The notes under the pieces: model-generated
Database searches by the model: none
The model's input: the letters and a program-made list of their open reading frames with translations, nothing else
Told to the model about the DNA's origin: nothing
Part shown: positions 44,701 to 57,210 of the stretch, piece after piece
How positions within the stretch are numbered: the stretch's first letter is position 1
How the letters are laid out: every line of letters begins with the position of its first letter
DNA from: Tetragonia tetragonoides
Taxonomy: Eukaryota; Streptophyta; Magnoliopsida; Caryophyllales; Aizoaceae
Reading direction: 5' to 3'
Assembly: GCA_038025085.1 (NCBI GenBank)
Contig: CM076154.1
Coordinates: 18,016,001 to 18,080,000, forward strand
DNA length: 64,000 nucleotides
Program-made: the position numbers and the translations under genes

Positions 44701-47700
44701 GTTCAAGTAATTCATTTGGGTAACTATACAAGCAGCTACAATCATCGTGAAGGCCCATGTCTGAGGATATATTAGTTGATTCATTCCTGAGAGTGTCAAC
44801 TTCAAAGCAATTCCTAAGGCTTTAACACTCATGACCTGTCAAACCACCTGTTTTAGAGATTACCCCTAGAATGATAAATAGTACTTATTTACCTGAATTA
44901 TAAGCTACACATACCGATAAAGATCCCACTAGTGAGCACACTCCAATATAGACCATAATATGTGTCTGCCCATATTCTGGAATGACATGGAAGATGAGCA
45001 CAAATACAGTAGTCATGACCAGAGCCGCATAAAAGAGAAAACCTACAGGATAAAAAATGTCATGGTCAAAAATTATCTGTTTGAGTGTCCTATTAGAAAA
45101 TTAAATGAAATATTGAGGTGAAGTACTAAAGCAGCACAAGCAAGATTAATTACCAGGTTCTGTAGCCAGGTTCCACACCTCTATAACAGATTCAATCTCA
45201 CGTTCTGGAGGAGCATGCAGAACAATTGTACTTGAACCAACAACACACAAAACGCAACCAAGTATTCCAAAAATATGTAGCTTCTCCTTCAAAATTATAT
45301 GTGCAAGAGCAGCACTGCAGCAGAGCATCCATAAGCAGTCAGACAAGACCAATCAGTTTCCAACAAAATACAAGAGAACATTAGAAGAAGTGTATCCAGC
45401 ACACCTGATTATGATGCTCAGCGCCCCAAGAGGAGTGACTAAAATGGCAGGTGCAAATGCGTATGCCGCAAAATTAGCAATTTCTCCAACAATCACTGTT
45501 TCAACACCAAAAATCCTTCAGGACTTGCAGGATAATTTATGAGGAGAAAGTAAAAACTGAAGCCAATATCGCAAAGGAAAACTAGAACTGGGCTGCTATT
45601 GGACACCTACAGAAATTCACAACAAAAATCTAATGGAATTGTTAGTGAACCAAGCATATTTTTATTAGCGGAGAGATATAAGGAAACTACCAATCTTAGT
45701 TTCTTACAAGTCTCGCCTTCAATACTTCATGCTCATTGAAGCACTAGATACTATCCTTCAGCACATTCTTGGTGCATTGAAATATAAACGCAAGGAAACG
45801 AGATAGAAACACATGTTCAGCGGTCATCGCATGCCTTAGTTTAGAAGCATTTATGATGCTATCCCGTCAATTTTTCACTTGAAAGCACAAGTCCCGCAGT
45901 ATAACATCCGAGGAATGCGCTGTGGAGTCACAGCCTCAGTTTTTTCTTTTTGTCCAGGCCTACAGCTGGTTTTGAATAAAATAATATCTATAAGATTATT
46001 GAGAGCCACGTTCGAAATTGGTGAGCTGCTAAGCATACATGGTATACATTTCCTTTCACTTTAGATTTTAAGGTTTGTGCGAAGTGTAATCCTCAGATAG
46101 CTTGTTTTTCTTGTTTCCCACATCCTCTTATCATTCTCTTTTGCCTTATTTTCTTTCCCTGTTTCTCTTTCAGTCTGCCTTCCTTTTCCATTGCACCTTT
46201 TTCTTTTTGAGTATAAAGATTAACATACACAGATTATTTTTTCTTGTCTCCCCCAACCCCCAAATAAGAGCAACCAATACATTTCTTTTACAAACTATCT
46301 AATGTTAAATCTATTAGTCTGTCCACTTCATACCCAACAAATTTTTTGGCCTCACCATTGCTCAGAGAAAATGGTACAATGATTGCCCCATTTTATCATT
46401 CTATACATTTGATTCTTGTGACAGTTACTTTGATACCGTATAACAACAAGGACGCTGGTGACTCATAAGCATAACTCTTCCCTTTCTCAACCTTCAGGCT
46501 GCATTCAATTTCTGGGAGCTGCTTGAACGATATAATTTATAACAGTCCACGCATCCCTATGCATCGAAAACTGGTATGATCAATTGTGGACATTTCACAG
46601 GTTGGTAATCGGAGTACTGACTGTTCCTAGATTATTCTAAAACTATAGTATCAGTTATGATGTAACACTCGGACAACACTTGATTTCATTCAGACAGTGA
46701 ATTCATTTCTCACATGCGAATCAAAGTGTCATGAGATTACGACTTGTACTTAAAACTGTTCAGCACAAGCACAAAACGAACAGTACATTCTAATTGGCAC
46801 TAATTGCTTATCAAGGGGCATGAGTACAGTATATCTGTATATGACAAGACAACTATAAGTTCACCATAATTTTATGTCTTAGAAGTTGAAATTAATAAAA
46901 CAGAGAATCAATTCATCAACGCATGATCGCCAGGAACAGCATGCAACAAAGATACATATCTGGTAACTCGGCAGGATTCCCAATGACAGATCCCAAATCA
47001 GAAGCATTAAATGAAAGAGTCCAACGTGAAAATCGAGCAACTCACTTGTAATCATGCCTATCCACCACAGTGGCTCATATAGATAAGAATAGCCTCCAAC
47101 ACCTGCAGAAAGCTATCAAACTTATTAGCTTCATAGAGAAAATTTTCCATTTATACAGAGTAATGAAGAGGAATAAATCAACATAATGAATAGTATCTAT
47201 AAAAGATGCTCTGGACAACATATATATAGGTGGTAAATAAAAGGGCACAAGGAATAGAAGGGTGTCATTTACAAACAACCTCGGTCACTTATAATGCAAC
47301 GATTGGTTGGTGTTCAATCTCAAATTGCAGATTCCTTTAGGTTAACATTTCTTACTCAGAGAAGAAATAAGACACTAGCTACTTTTCGACAACAATATCA
47401 TTACCCCGATGCTTGGCTCCACAAGGAAAGAATACAATCTAACTCAAGCTTGAATTATCAAGGCTATTGCAGTATGCTAGGTAATCTGAAGTTGGTTCAC
47501 CCCTCTTTTCAGATTGTCAATGGTTAAGACTCTTAAGGTTGGTAGTACAACTAGTGTAAGTTAAAAATTAGCTTGCAAGGGAGGGGTGGGGAACTAAAGT
47601 TCCCAAACGCCCCTCCAATAAAAAGAATTCCCAAAACTGACCCTCTGTGAAAAAAAAAAAAACAAGAATGCAAGAAGAAACGGAAGTACAAATATGAGGC

Positions 47701-49650
47701 AGCAAATTAAGATAAGCCAAGCACTCTGCAAGAAGTTTTGAAGACGGAGAAAACATAAATTACATTGAGTTTGCCAGGCATTAAACATATGCACCTATAC
47801 AATCATGTGATTAAAGACAGAAAACCAATCTTTCACAACCAAGATATATCTAAAATCCACTTCCAAAAAACGAAACTTAATCTGTTTCTTTGTTTTATAG
47901 TAAAGTAGAGTCACTTCAGGTTTTCAGCATAGTAGAGCAACTTAAGGTTTTAAATTTAGTTCTATGAACTATGAAGTCATTATTGGTCCAATCATCCTTC
48001 ATTTATATAATATAAATAGTGAAGTCATAGGCTTAATGCAGGAAGTGTAAACCAAAGATCAGATATAACCATTTTCCTAAATTGAAAGGCAAAGCCCCGT
48101 TCCCATCCTAAAATGTTTGTATTAGGACTTCCTTCTGCAAGCAACCATCAGTATTATGCTCTGAAGTCTGAACAAATCACAATACATGCCCTGGCCCCTA
48201 GAATCCAAATAACATTATCCGATGGCACTGTGATTAATGAAAAACCAACACGGAACAAACAATGACCACAAATTTGAAGCAACTTGCTCCATCCCCAAAA
48301 TATTTTCATGTTTTAAGGAAAGTTTTGGGGAAAAAAAATAAGGAGACAAAATTTAAAGCTTTGTCTTTCCCTTACTATCCCAAAAGTTTCCACTAAATAT
48401 TGTCATGTTCATGAATTTATTTGAATGTTGGCACACTGTTATTGGATTCACAAAAATAATTATGCTTGACTAAACACTAATCAAGACAACATTTTATGGC
48501 ATCCCAAACCAGGGGAATCAGGAAAGAAACTAGGGACAGAGAGAGTAAAATTGCATAGAAAGATTAGGGAGTAACTACACAGAAGTACATCACTCCTAAC
48601 AGGAAGGTTTGTTTGTAGAACCACAAAAATCAGAATCACTTAATATAGTTACTTCAACAAATACATGTGGATATTACAACCAGAAATTGACGGTCTTCCT
48701 TAACGATATATTTTATGGTACACAAGGTGTAGTATTAGAAAATTGTGGCTGACTAAAGCTAACACTAAAGACCCTAATCATCTTTGCTTAAGAAAGGTCA
48801 TTTTCTTCTCATGTTTTCGGCAACAGTGAAAATATTCACTAGTAATACATCAAGGATCAAGCCAAATAAGTCGATGCATGACTTATCAAAGGGAATAGCA
48901 CACATCTGCAACTTAAAGATCATGAAGTATACTCCTAGTAATGGATTTCAAAACGATTTATAGCACCACAAAGATGCACATTGATTAAAGACCCATCCAA
49001 ATGTAAATCTCCAATAAGCATCAACTACATGCACTGCACACATTCAATACAAGCAACTCCAAATACGAATCAAGCTACACATAAGCAGTTAAATGCACTA
49101 TCAAAAGGATTTCTATACTTCCACGAAAAAGCCGAAAATAGATCAAACCTCAAATGACAACAACACATCATAAATAACCTAAGAATCACACATCATCTTA
49201 AGTGCCACTAATCAGAAAACAATTAAACAACCCAAAGCAAACAACAAATGCCCCAATTCATACAAAACAAATCATTAGACAAATCTCAAAATTCCACCCA
49301 AAAAAGTTCAACTAAACTCAACCTCAAACTCAATCACAAATTAAACCAAAACAACTACAGACATCTTCAAATTTCTGACTCACTCACACTGTATCAAACT
49401 TCACCAGAACAAACGTGATCTGAACTCCAACAAAATAATAAAATAATTATTTTAAAAAAAAAGCAAAAAAATACTGATCTGGAACTGTACCTGCCCTAAT
49501 ACCAGAAGCTCCAGCTTTCTTCAGCCCTTTCTTTTTAACAATAAAGCTAGCACCAATAAAAATACTAGATGAAAGAGCAAGAACTAAGCCTTTGATATTA
49601 TCTGCTGACATCCCCTTATAGAACTCACTATTCTCCGAATTTGACGCCAT
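35702..49650 (-). CDS. Probable magnesium transporter NIPA
   Basis: Nine coding exons with GT-AG junctions: 49650-49491, 47102-47046, 45495-45405, 45314-45154, 45042-44915, 44835-44698, 39606-39514, 38965-38860, 35811-35702. They total 1044 bases (347 residues plus stop) and remain in frame. I chose the ATG at 49650 ([13 protein letters not shown]). Family blocks in order: [128 protein letters not shown] and [17 protein letters not shown] proteins have about nine membrane helices and are proposed to move Mg2+ across membranes. The C-terminal tail is a hydrophilic extension ([13 protein letters not shown]). Introns 1, 2, 6 and 8 are long; intron 6 (44697-39607) is 5.1 kb of transposon debris. 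No damage is seen in any exon. Confidence 0.93.
35812..38859 (-). other. NIPA intron 8
   Basis: 3.05 kb. A 166-codon plus-strand frame at 36437-36937 is not recognised and lies in this intron. A stretch ending near 37160 with TTGGTTTCGATAAGAAAAAAAGG resembles a LINE/retroposon tail. A MITE lies at 38364-38485. Confidence 0.5.
38364..38485. mobile_element. Small inverted-repeat element (MITE) in NIPA intron 8
   Basis: Left arm AAGTGTTTCTAAGAAACC and the reverse complement of the right arm AAGTGTTCCTAAGAAAACC match over about 38 bp with a few changes. Total length is about 122 bp. No target duplication could be fixed, so the superfamily is unknown. Confidence 0.6.
40560..41311 (+). mobile_element. 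LINE 3' fragment (zf-RVT region)
   Basis: Frames on the plus strand read like the end of a plant LINE ORF2. [20 protein letters not shown] segment is followed by [20 protein letters not shown], then the reverse-transcriptase-associated zinc-binding pattern [19 protein letters not shown] with GIWTEVL. The frame shifts and stops within. The rest of the reverse transcriptase is absent. It is antisense to NIPA. Confidence 0.75.
41312..42130. mobile_element. Retroelement-like repeat starting TGTAACACC
   Basis: Begins TGTAACACCACGGAG, a common LTR start. About 110 bp later the same block recurs as AACACCCCGG-TTTTC followed again by AAATAAATAAATAAA. Near 41540, CATCCCCCTTAAAAGAAATTTTG resembles the end of a Ty3-type polyprotein region read on the minus strand. 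No right end was found. Confidence 0.35.
42131..42265. mobile_element. SINE-like element
   Basis: Contains GCCTAGGCAGGGTAAGG, then TATGCAGCCTTACCCCTGC, then AGAGGTTGTTTTCG-TTGACC. This is the order found in the widespread tRNA-derived Au/SolS-type plant SINEs, with the last block near the usual end of the conserved region. No poly(A)/(T) tail or target duplication was located. Confidence 0.5.
42737..43662. mobile_element. MULE-type element with 137-bp terminal inverted repeats
   Basis: Ends read CCCCGAATTACCAG on both sides. The left arm (42737-42873) and the reverse complement of the right arm (43526-43662) match over about 137 bp, including ACCACATGAGTAT, GCCGGTACCA and AAAAAAGTGCAGAT. A 10-bp target duplication AGCTATGAAT flanks it (42727-42736 and 43663-43672), as expected for Mutator-like elements (9-10 bp). 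The internal 650 bp has no transposase; it may include captured host sequence (43000-43480). It is inserted in NIPA intron 6. Confidence 0.85.
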
Positions 49651-50150
49651 TAAAGCAAAACTCAGCTCAACCACAAGCTACAGCAACAAAAGTGCAGCCC
49701 AAATTATAAAACCTAATTATTTGTTTATTATGCTATAAAGGTAACATGAGCATAAAATGGTCCAAAATTTGAGCAGAATTGAAGTTGAATTAGTTTTAGG
49801 AGTGGGAATTTGGTTGAGTGAAGTGGCTGCTACAATGGCGGATTAAATCTCGGAGATCTGTCGGCGGTGTAAGAGAGAGGAGAGAGAAATTTAGGCACAG
49901 AGAGATAAATGGGAGGAGAGAGAAAATTAGGCACAGAGAGATAAATGGAGGACAGAGAAAGTAAGAGATAGAGAAAGCAGCAACAACAATAACAACAGCT
50001 GTGAGTGTGGGGCAAGGAAGGAAGCTCAGATGAGGAGAGAGAAAAAGAAAATGAGAAGGAAGAAACGACGACGGTGGATATGAGAGAGACTGAAGAGAGA
50101 GAAAATTGGTTTAGACAAAAGAAAACAAAAAAAAAAGGGAAAAAGGTGAG
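49651..50150 (-). promoter_or_regulatory. 5' leader and promoter region of NIPA
   Basis: On the minus strand 50150-49830 is strongly CT-rich, typical of a plant leader. It contains a tandem duplication of about 39 bp (GGCACAGAGAGATAAATGG twice on the plus strand, near 49893 and 49932). A hAT-like remnant starts immediately upstream at about 50158. No clear TATA box was fixed. Confidence 0.5.
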
Positions 50151-50157
50151 TCCACGG

Positions 50158-50460
50158 TAGAGGTGGCCACGGGCCTTGTCGTGCCGGAGCTGGGTCGGGC
50201 TTTCAGGTGGGTCGGGCTTTCTCGGAGGGAGGCACTGCTTTGGCACTGCCAATACCGGGCTGGGCCTGGACCCTGGGCCTAGCTAGATGAAACACGCGGT
50301 TGGACCGCCATGAAGAGAGAGAGAGAGAAAACAACCATTGAAGGGGAGAGTGAAAGCTAGAGGAGAGAGGGAAAGCTAGAGGGAAGAGAGAAAACAACAG
50401 CAGCCATTGAAGGAGGGGAGAGAGAAAGTCAGAGGAGAGAGACGGGCTATAAGACGGGCC
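50158..50460 (+). mobile_element. hAT-like end remnant next to the NIPA promoter
   Basis: TAGAGGTGGCCACGGGCC followed by GGGTCGGGCTT repeats, and later GACGGGCCGGGCTATAAG. This is the typical edge of plant hAT-derived elements with GGGTC-type subterminal repeats. The right end is not evident. GA-rich repeats (GGGAGAGAGAAA) fill the middle. Confidence 0.45.
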
Positions 50461-51123
50461 GGGCTATAAGATACAATGTTCATGAGTGTTATATTCACTT
50501 CAAATTTTTGTCGCCTATATATTACCAAGTCATTTGAATTCATCCTATATCAACTTCAAATATGAAGCCAAATTAGTTCTGAGACTGATGCAATACACCG
50601 GATTAGACTTTCTTTTAGATGAATTAAAAGGTATTTTTATTAGAATGGAGCAATATGCTGAATTTCATTTGCTCAAAATTGGCAAACATAAGAGTTCACT
50701 CGATTGTTACACAAAGTTCTTATACATGGTGAGTTAAAACTAGACTCCTTAAAGTGAGAGAATGAGTAAGTATATATCCGTAGTAAAGATGTAAATCTAT
50801 GTCTCTTGTTTGAACTTATAATTTTGATAACACTTTGCCAAATTTGCAGGTAACTGATACGTGTTTGAACACAATCCTAACTTCATTTCTAACACATCGG
50901 CACAAAACATATTTGTTGTCTCCTGATAACATAAACATTGCTATAGTATTTCAAAGACATCCAAACGATACTTAAATATGATCTAGTTCCTCATTACTTG
51001 TTAGTTCTAGGATGATCTCCAGGCTATTTTTCTTCACACTTCGTATTGTTATCTAGTTTGGTAAGAATTTAGCTAACAAATTAAGTAGGTAGCATAAGTG
51101 GAAGGACATAAAATGTTCATAAC
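50461..51123. other. Intergenic spacer
   Basis: AT-rich. An 83-codon plus-strand frame (50486-50737) contains LRLMQYTGLDFLLDELKG but I do not recognise it, and it has no splice or leader support. Confidence 0.4.
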
Positions 51124-51128
51124 TTTGA

Positions 51129-52349
51129 TGTTGAGAAATTAAGTTTTGAAGATGACAAACTTATTTGATTATAAAGTGATGCTACTTAACTTGTGTGTTA
51201 GTGTTTCAGGAATTTATTTATGCAAGAGTTTGCTAGATAAAGATCAAGAAGAAGACACAAGTTATTATCATGTTCTCTAGGTTATTTATTTATTTCTTAG
51301 AGTTCATGTTAAAGCGATGCAATTATATAAATGTGGAATTTATATTTATTAGGCAACAAATTAATAAACGTATAAAAAGGTCTTTGTGTTTGGGAACGGT
51401 CCTTGAAACTTTAGTGTTCACGGGAACATTTCCTACAGACATACAAGGATACGTTCAATCGGTTGAGATAAATTTAAGATCAGTATCTTAAATTTAGTCT
51501 CTTATAATTTATATCCTTTTTATTGTGCCAAAGATATTATTTGCAAATGAGATTTTTCTGAAATCTATTTATTCTTATATTTGGCTACATGGTTCTTAAC
51601 TAGGAAGAAAATACTTCTATAAAGATATTTATTTTATTTTCTTCATAAAAACTGATTTGGATATATATGCTTTATATGATAAAGATATTTATTTGTCTTT
51701 ATGAAAATCTTGTTTACCAAGTCAACGAAAAAGAGATTTGGTTTCCTAGTTGCAAATAGGTTTCCTAGTTGCTTTTTACTTCTTGGTTATGCCTATAAAA
51801 AGAAGTTGAAACCTAAATCAGTTTTGAGTCTCTCTCCGCCGCATTGAACGTAACTATTATCTTGAGAGAGTGTTGATCACAAACGTTTATACATTATAGA
51901 GAACGTTGCCTAATAGCCATAAGTTTTATACGTTTATTCATTGCAAAGCTATAAGTTTTATATTGTACCTTTCCACTTATTGAAGTTCATCAAGGTACAT
52001 TATTCCATTGATTAGGACAGCTAGAGTTAGTTGTTCAGAGATTGGCTTCGGTGAGTTCCTAAGTGCGTTTGGCTTGGAAGAGTTTCTAAGTGCGTTTGGC
52101 TTGGACGAGTGTTCGAGTGCGAGATTAAGTTAGAGTTAACTTGATCTATTTGTACTATTCTCTTAATAAAATAAGTAGTCTTTAAAGTCCTTCGGGCCGT
52201 GGTTTTTTATCCTTTGTGAGTTGCAAAGGGTTTTCCACGTAAATCGTGAGTGCTTTAATTCTAGTTCTTTTATACTTGTTTTAAATTCCGCAAATTTGGG
52301 GTAACGCAATTCACCCCCGCCCCCTCTTGTGTACCTTGTGCTACTAACA
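51129..52349 (+). mobile_element. Solo LTR (copia-like), 1221 bp, with 5-bp target duplication
   Basis: Starts TGTTGAGAAATTAAG and ends GTGCTACTAACA. It is flanked on both sides by TTTGA (51124-51128 and 52350-52354), a perfect 5-bp duplication. Inside are a TATAAAAAG-like promoter (near 51795), AATAAAATAAG (near 52167) and GGGTTTTCCACGTAAA (near 52228), the order of promoter, polyadenylation signal and U5 in copia LTRs of this type. No internal region or second LTR follows, so it is a solo LTR left by recombination. Confidence 0.85.
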
Positions 52350-52354
52350 TTTGA

Positions 52355-53045
52355 GGATATAGGTTCATATGTTAGGGTTGTCATTTTTTTTAATTTAATA
52401 ACACAATGGAAGCCAATAATAGAATGACAACCCATCGCAAGGTTGATATAATCATATAAACGCCACATGGGTGAATTATGTGATGACTAAATTGTGAGCA
52501 AATACCTCATAAAAGTGTCATATAGCAAGACTGGACTATGTTTTAAATGTGAAGAATATACAGATGTGGAATGAACAATATATATTTTTTACTGTCACTT
52601 TCATTGGTTTTTATTTCAATTTACTACAACTTTTAGATTTCCATGAGAATCGCCATTTTAATGTGAAGATACTTGTAATTCTTGAGATGTTTCATTTATT
52701 TAAATTTAAAAATGAAAAAAAGTTGTTGGCCCCTCAAAAAGAAAAGTTGTTGGTGTTGTGAACCGATGATTTTTCATTCCTAATCGGGCAATACTTGTAG
52801 CCCGTTAATGGATAACTGAACCGTACATTTTACAATACTTAAGCTTTGCTGCCCAAAGTTTGTAGAGCCGTAATATGTCATATCAAACCCAGACGCAGGG
52901 AGAAACCATGGAAAACTAAGGAAAAGCGACGGACAAGTGAAAGGGGAGTTGAAATAATATTCAACTACTCCAGTGTAGAAGTATTAAAATATAGGGAAAG
53001 CCTTAACCACAGTTAGCTTAGCTTAACCTTGACATGGGATAATGG
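52355..53045. other. Intergenic spacer between solo LTR and hAT element
   Basis: AT-rich with no gene seen. Confidence 0.45.
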
Positions 53046-54028
53046 TAGACCTGGCAATACTGACCTGTACTCGGTAACCCGATCCGAATAACCCGACCCG
53101 TGACCTGATCACCCAAGTAGCAAGACCCAAAATAGAATTGAAAATTCGAAACAACCAGATCCAAACCAAACCGACCCGAAATTATCAGACCCGATGTGAC
53201 CTGTACCCGAAATCGACCCAGTTCGAATAACCCGAAGGGACCCGATCGGAACACAACCCGGAATTTATGACCCAAGCCAACTCAAACCCTAACCCGAACC
53301 GAAACTGATAATGTATGATTTTTATTTATTTATTTCTTTGTTAGTATTTAAAAAATAATAAAATTAAAATCTTTTAAAACATTGTGATTACACTCACCTA
53401 TTAAAATATCTATTTATATAATCAATTTATATATTTGTAGCCCTATAATAACTATTCTTACAAAAATTGCAACGTAATTGATTACATCTTTTTAACTCTG
53501 TTACACTTACTCCTATAAAAATTGCAGGCACTCCAAAATATTACTCCATCCGTCCTAATTCAATTGTTCACTTTAGAATATGTGACTCACAACATTGTGA
53601 TGAGATATTAACCGAAAACAACGTGCAATCATTCTGATGTTGACCTGATTTGTACCCGAACTCAAAATGTAGTAATGCAATCGGGGAAAAATGTACTAAA
53701 ACCGAACTTGAAAAAAAATTGTGACTGAAATCTGTCCGACCCATATCTGCCCGAAACAACATGACCCGAATCGCCCAAACCCAAATATACCCGGACCGAA
53801 CCGACCCGAACCCGAACCGAGTACAGTGCGTGATAACCCAATTCAACCCAAACCGATATAGCTTGACCCAACCCGACCCGCAACCGACCCAAAAACAACA
53901 TGAACTAAATCACCCTGACCCCAAATATACCCGACCCGACCCGACCCGAACTCGAACCGAAATTAGAGGTAACCCGAATCAGACAGAACCGAAATGACCC
54001 GACCTAAATGACCGGTTTGCCAGGTCTA
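53046..54028. mobile_element. Non-autonomous hAT-type element
   Basis: Terminal inverted repeat TAGACCTGGCAA on both ends. Many ACCCGACCCGAACCC-type repeats lie inside each end, on opposite strands, as in known plant hAT families with GGGTC subterminal repeats. Flanking 8-mers GATAATGG and GGTAAGGG agree at six of eight positions, consistent with an old 8-bp target duplication. The 983-bp element has no transposase. Open frames rich in Pro/Asp/Arg here are artefacts of the repeats. Confidence 0.75.
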
Positions 54029-54082
54029 GGTAAGGGTAGAGCTAGGAGGAAAGGAAAAGTACTACAAGCTTTTTTTTACCAG

Positions 54083-54274
54083 TGTTACAGTAATGGATAT
54101 AGAGAGCAGGTGAATGAGCTGTCCTTGTACTGTCTAATCAAAATAACAAAGGTGTTGCAAAGAAATTGAAATTGTGAATTGCATACACAGTACACACAAG
54201 TGTTTGATACACGCCTTTTATTCAAGTGCTGGCAGCACGGTGATTGTCATTTGTCATCGTAGTATCTTGTAACA
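54083..54274 (-). mobile_element. 3' LTR of a Ty1-copia element, 192 bp
   Basis: On the minus strand TGTTACAAGATAC follows a polypurine tract CAAGGGGGAG, and the LTR would end CTGTAACA at 54083. TGAATAAAAGGCG inside is a likely polyadenylation signal. The 5' LTR is not in the window. Confidence 0.65.
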
Positions 54275-54289
54275 CTCCCCCTTGAAATG

Positions 54290-54761
54290 ATTTCTCTAAA
54301 TAAATAGGGGTAATTTTTTTTATTGATTTACGGTATATGCAAATTGGCTCGTTAAAAATCTTGTCATGAATAAACTCACTGGAATAAAAACCTGATCGAA
54401 GGGAAAAAGAGTGCAATGTTGTGGCGCATATAACGGTCCTCGTGATTTTAGCATAAGTTGTAACGTCGACACATCGCAATAATCATGTACAAGTTGTTCA
54501 TACTTCTTGGGTGGCAACGACTTAGTGAACAAGTGCGAGATTTTCACATGGCTTGACTTGGCTGACATTAATTGTTCCTTCCTTCTCTATATCATTAGTA
54601 GAGAATAACTTTGGGTCTATGTGCTTCATTCTGTCCCCTTTAATGTAACCTTCCTTAGTTGATTTGGGCAATGCATGCAGTATTATCTTCGTAGATGATT
54701 ATGGAGTGGCTTTGATCGTCTTCAAGCCGCTTTCTTTAAGGATATCCTGAATTATAGATCA
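54290..54761 (-). mobile_element. Ty1-copia RNase H end (interrupted)
   Basis: Minus-strand frames give the end of a copia RNase H region: IIIYEDNTACIAQ, then KSLPPKKYEQLVHD. Frames are broken by stops and shifts. It continues to the right at 59776 after the 5.0-kb insertion. Confidence 0.7.
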
Positions 54762-55549
54762 TACTCTATAATAACCCGAAAAATTTAAAACATTTAATTA
54801 GCCTTTAAGCTAGTTAATTTAATCTTAATCATATGATTATGCATAAATTATTCCTCTTAATATTTTCATTAATATCCTTTTCGTTATGTTGATTTCACGA
54901 TTAGGGTTATGTTACACGAAATCATTAGGATTTCGTTAATTGCTTGATTAATTCTTTAATTACTTGATTAACCCTTAACTAAACAACTAAAGCTAAACTA
55001 AATCTCGGAAACTACAAGGATTGCCGTAAGAAGCAAATAGGGAGTTTTTGCAAAACTTGACACTATTCCTCAACATGCACATTTAATATTTTATACCTCA
55101 CAAAAACACAAAAGCTTCCATTCTAAGAAATGTGTACCCTTAGGTGGCACCACCTAAAAATAGAAACAAAATTCAGAATTTATACCCATGGTATTATGCA
55201 TGATGACTCAATGGTTTTGCATGACCATCAGTAGTATTGCACATGGTAGAAAGGATGAGCTAATATAATAATCCTTGTGAGAGAGAGTGAGAGAAAGAGA
55301 GAGAAAATGCAACAAAGGAAATTCAGCAAAAATCAACTATAAAAAGGGAAGAGGAAGGACGGTTAAGAGGGAGGAAAAGAGAAGAAAAATAAGAGAAAGA
55401 AAATAGTAAAAATACTCCACAAAAAAGTCACCCAATAAACCCAATAGCTTCTTCACCCCCGAACCATCATTAGCTAAATCCTACTTTTTTTCTTCTCCAC
55501 GGATTGTTTAATGCAACAAGAAAACACTACCCCCTACTCTTCCTACACT

Positions 55550-57210
55550 CACTACAAGAAAATGACTTTTTAGCAACAAGTTTCGGCAACAATACGAAAT
55601 GTTGTTGCCATAAATAATATTTGGCAACAACTCCAAATAACTTGTTGCAAAAGCATGTTGCAAAAAAATGATTTTCGCTTCCCTCCCAAAAATTGGAAGT
55701 GGCGCCGGGTTTCGAGATATTTGGTTTAATAGCAACAAAGAAATATTGTTGGGAAAAAATAAATGATGTTTTGTAACGGTGGGTGTCGTTGCAAAATACT
55801 AAGAAATTTACAGCAACAACAGTCTCGTTGCTAATGATACAAATTTAATGAAATGAAAGGAAATAAAATAAAGTAAAAACTTTACTGATATACTCTAGCG
55901 GATATTTTCTTTTTGTCCTCCTTTCTTACCACTTTCTTTTTTTTGCTCATCACCTCCTTTCTTAACACTTGAGACACCTGATACAACAACAACTCACTCT
56001 CTCTCTCCTACTGGCGATTCTTTCTCCCACTGACAAATCTTTCTTCACACTCTCCGGCGACCGTCGAGGTTTCACAATTCCACTATTTGACGAACTGGTG
56101 GTGATTTCGTTAGGGTTTTAACATCAAACCTGACCTGACATCTATTCAGGTGAGAATAATTAGGTTTATTCTAATTTCTTCATACATTTGGCTTGGTTTA
56201 GCTTTCCTTGTTGTTAAACTGTGATGAGGCTGGTAATTTCTTAGCAACTTAGAGAAAAACACATAATTCTAACTTCCAAAATGTGAAAAACGCATAATTC
56301 TTGAGATTCTGCGTTTTTGTGGAGTTTAGGGATTTGGGTATTTGAGATTTTAGACTGAATTGCTTTTTATATGGAGTATTTCCCAGTTTGTTGTATTAAA
56401 TTGCTCATGTTTGTGTAGATTTGTTTTGGAGATTTGTGTTGTCAAATTGCTGTTTTTTTAAAGGGTTTTGATTGCTTGTTATGTGATTTCTGATTTCTGG
56501 TTTCTGGTTTTGCTACTAGATTAAGGGATGCCAGGGTATCTTGAACTTAATGTCAGCTGTAATGTTGTGTCTTGTGTTCCGCTTATCCTATCACCGTCTT
56601 ATAGAGGTTTTCGTGTTTAGCATGTCGAAGACTTGTTGAATGTTCTATTCAAAAGTTCTAGGAGGATACATTTGACAGGAACTTGGGTTTACAAATCAAT
56701 ATCATGAGTTTTGGTTTAAAAATAAAAAAGACGTCAATAGACAATAGCCAACTAAAATGATCATAGTGACCTCACTAAGACTTAGGAGAACCAATGGAAG
56801 AACTTGTGATTTATACTGGCATGTCAATCAAAAGGGAATTTTGTTATGCACAGAATCGACTTATGAACTGGTGATCACTAATAGAATTATGAAATTCTAT
56901 CTGTTACATTATTCGAGTATCTTCCTCAACTCATTAGTTAATTGCTACGATTAGATTAGTATTAGTCCCAAATTGACTCTGGTTAGAAGGGGCTGATTTA
57001 TTCTTCTGAGCACTGCATACAGTAGTCTCGATCGGTGATCCGGTGGATCACATATCAGACATAAAAAAACATCTGCGAATACAGCTGGTAATCTCTGTGC
57101 AGACTATTAATGATCATGCCAATATCTAGCGTAGTTTTTCAAAAAGTCTACAACAAACCATTTATTTTGATTCTTACTTTTGTGTTTGTTATAGACTACC
57201 GTTTGTAGTG
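55550..57210. mobile_element. CACTA-type transposon remnant
   Basis: CACTACAAGAAAATGAC at 55550 is a standard plant CACTA end, followed by many GCAACA/TTGTTGC subterminal repeats up to about 55850. A reverse end TTTGTAGTG at 57202-57210 is a candidate right end, but the 3-bp flanks (ACT and CAT) do not match. Between lie a pyrimidine-rich leader, a TTAGGGTTTTAACATC-type sequence and AT-rich DNA. No transposase frame remains. Confidence 0.45.

Noticed and set aside
50486..50737. 83-codon plus-strand frame
   Set aside because: Short, no recognised motif, no leader or splice evidence.
53761..53997. 78-codon Pro/Asp/Arg frame
   Set aside because: Produced by the ACCCG repeats of the hAT-type element.
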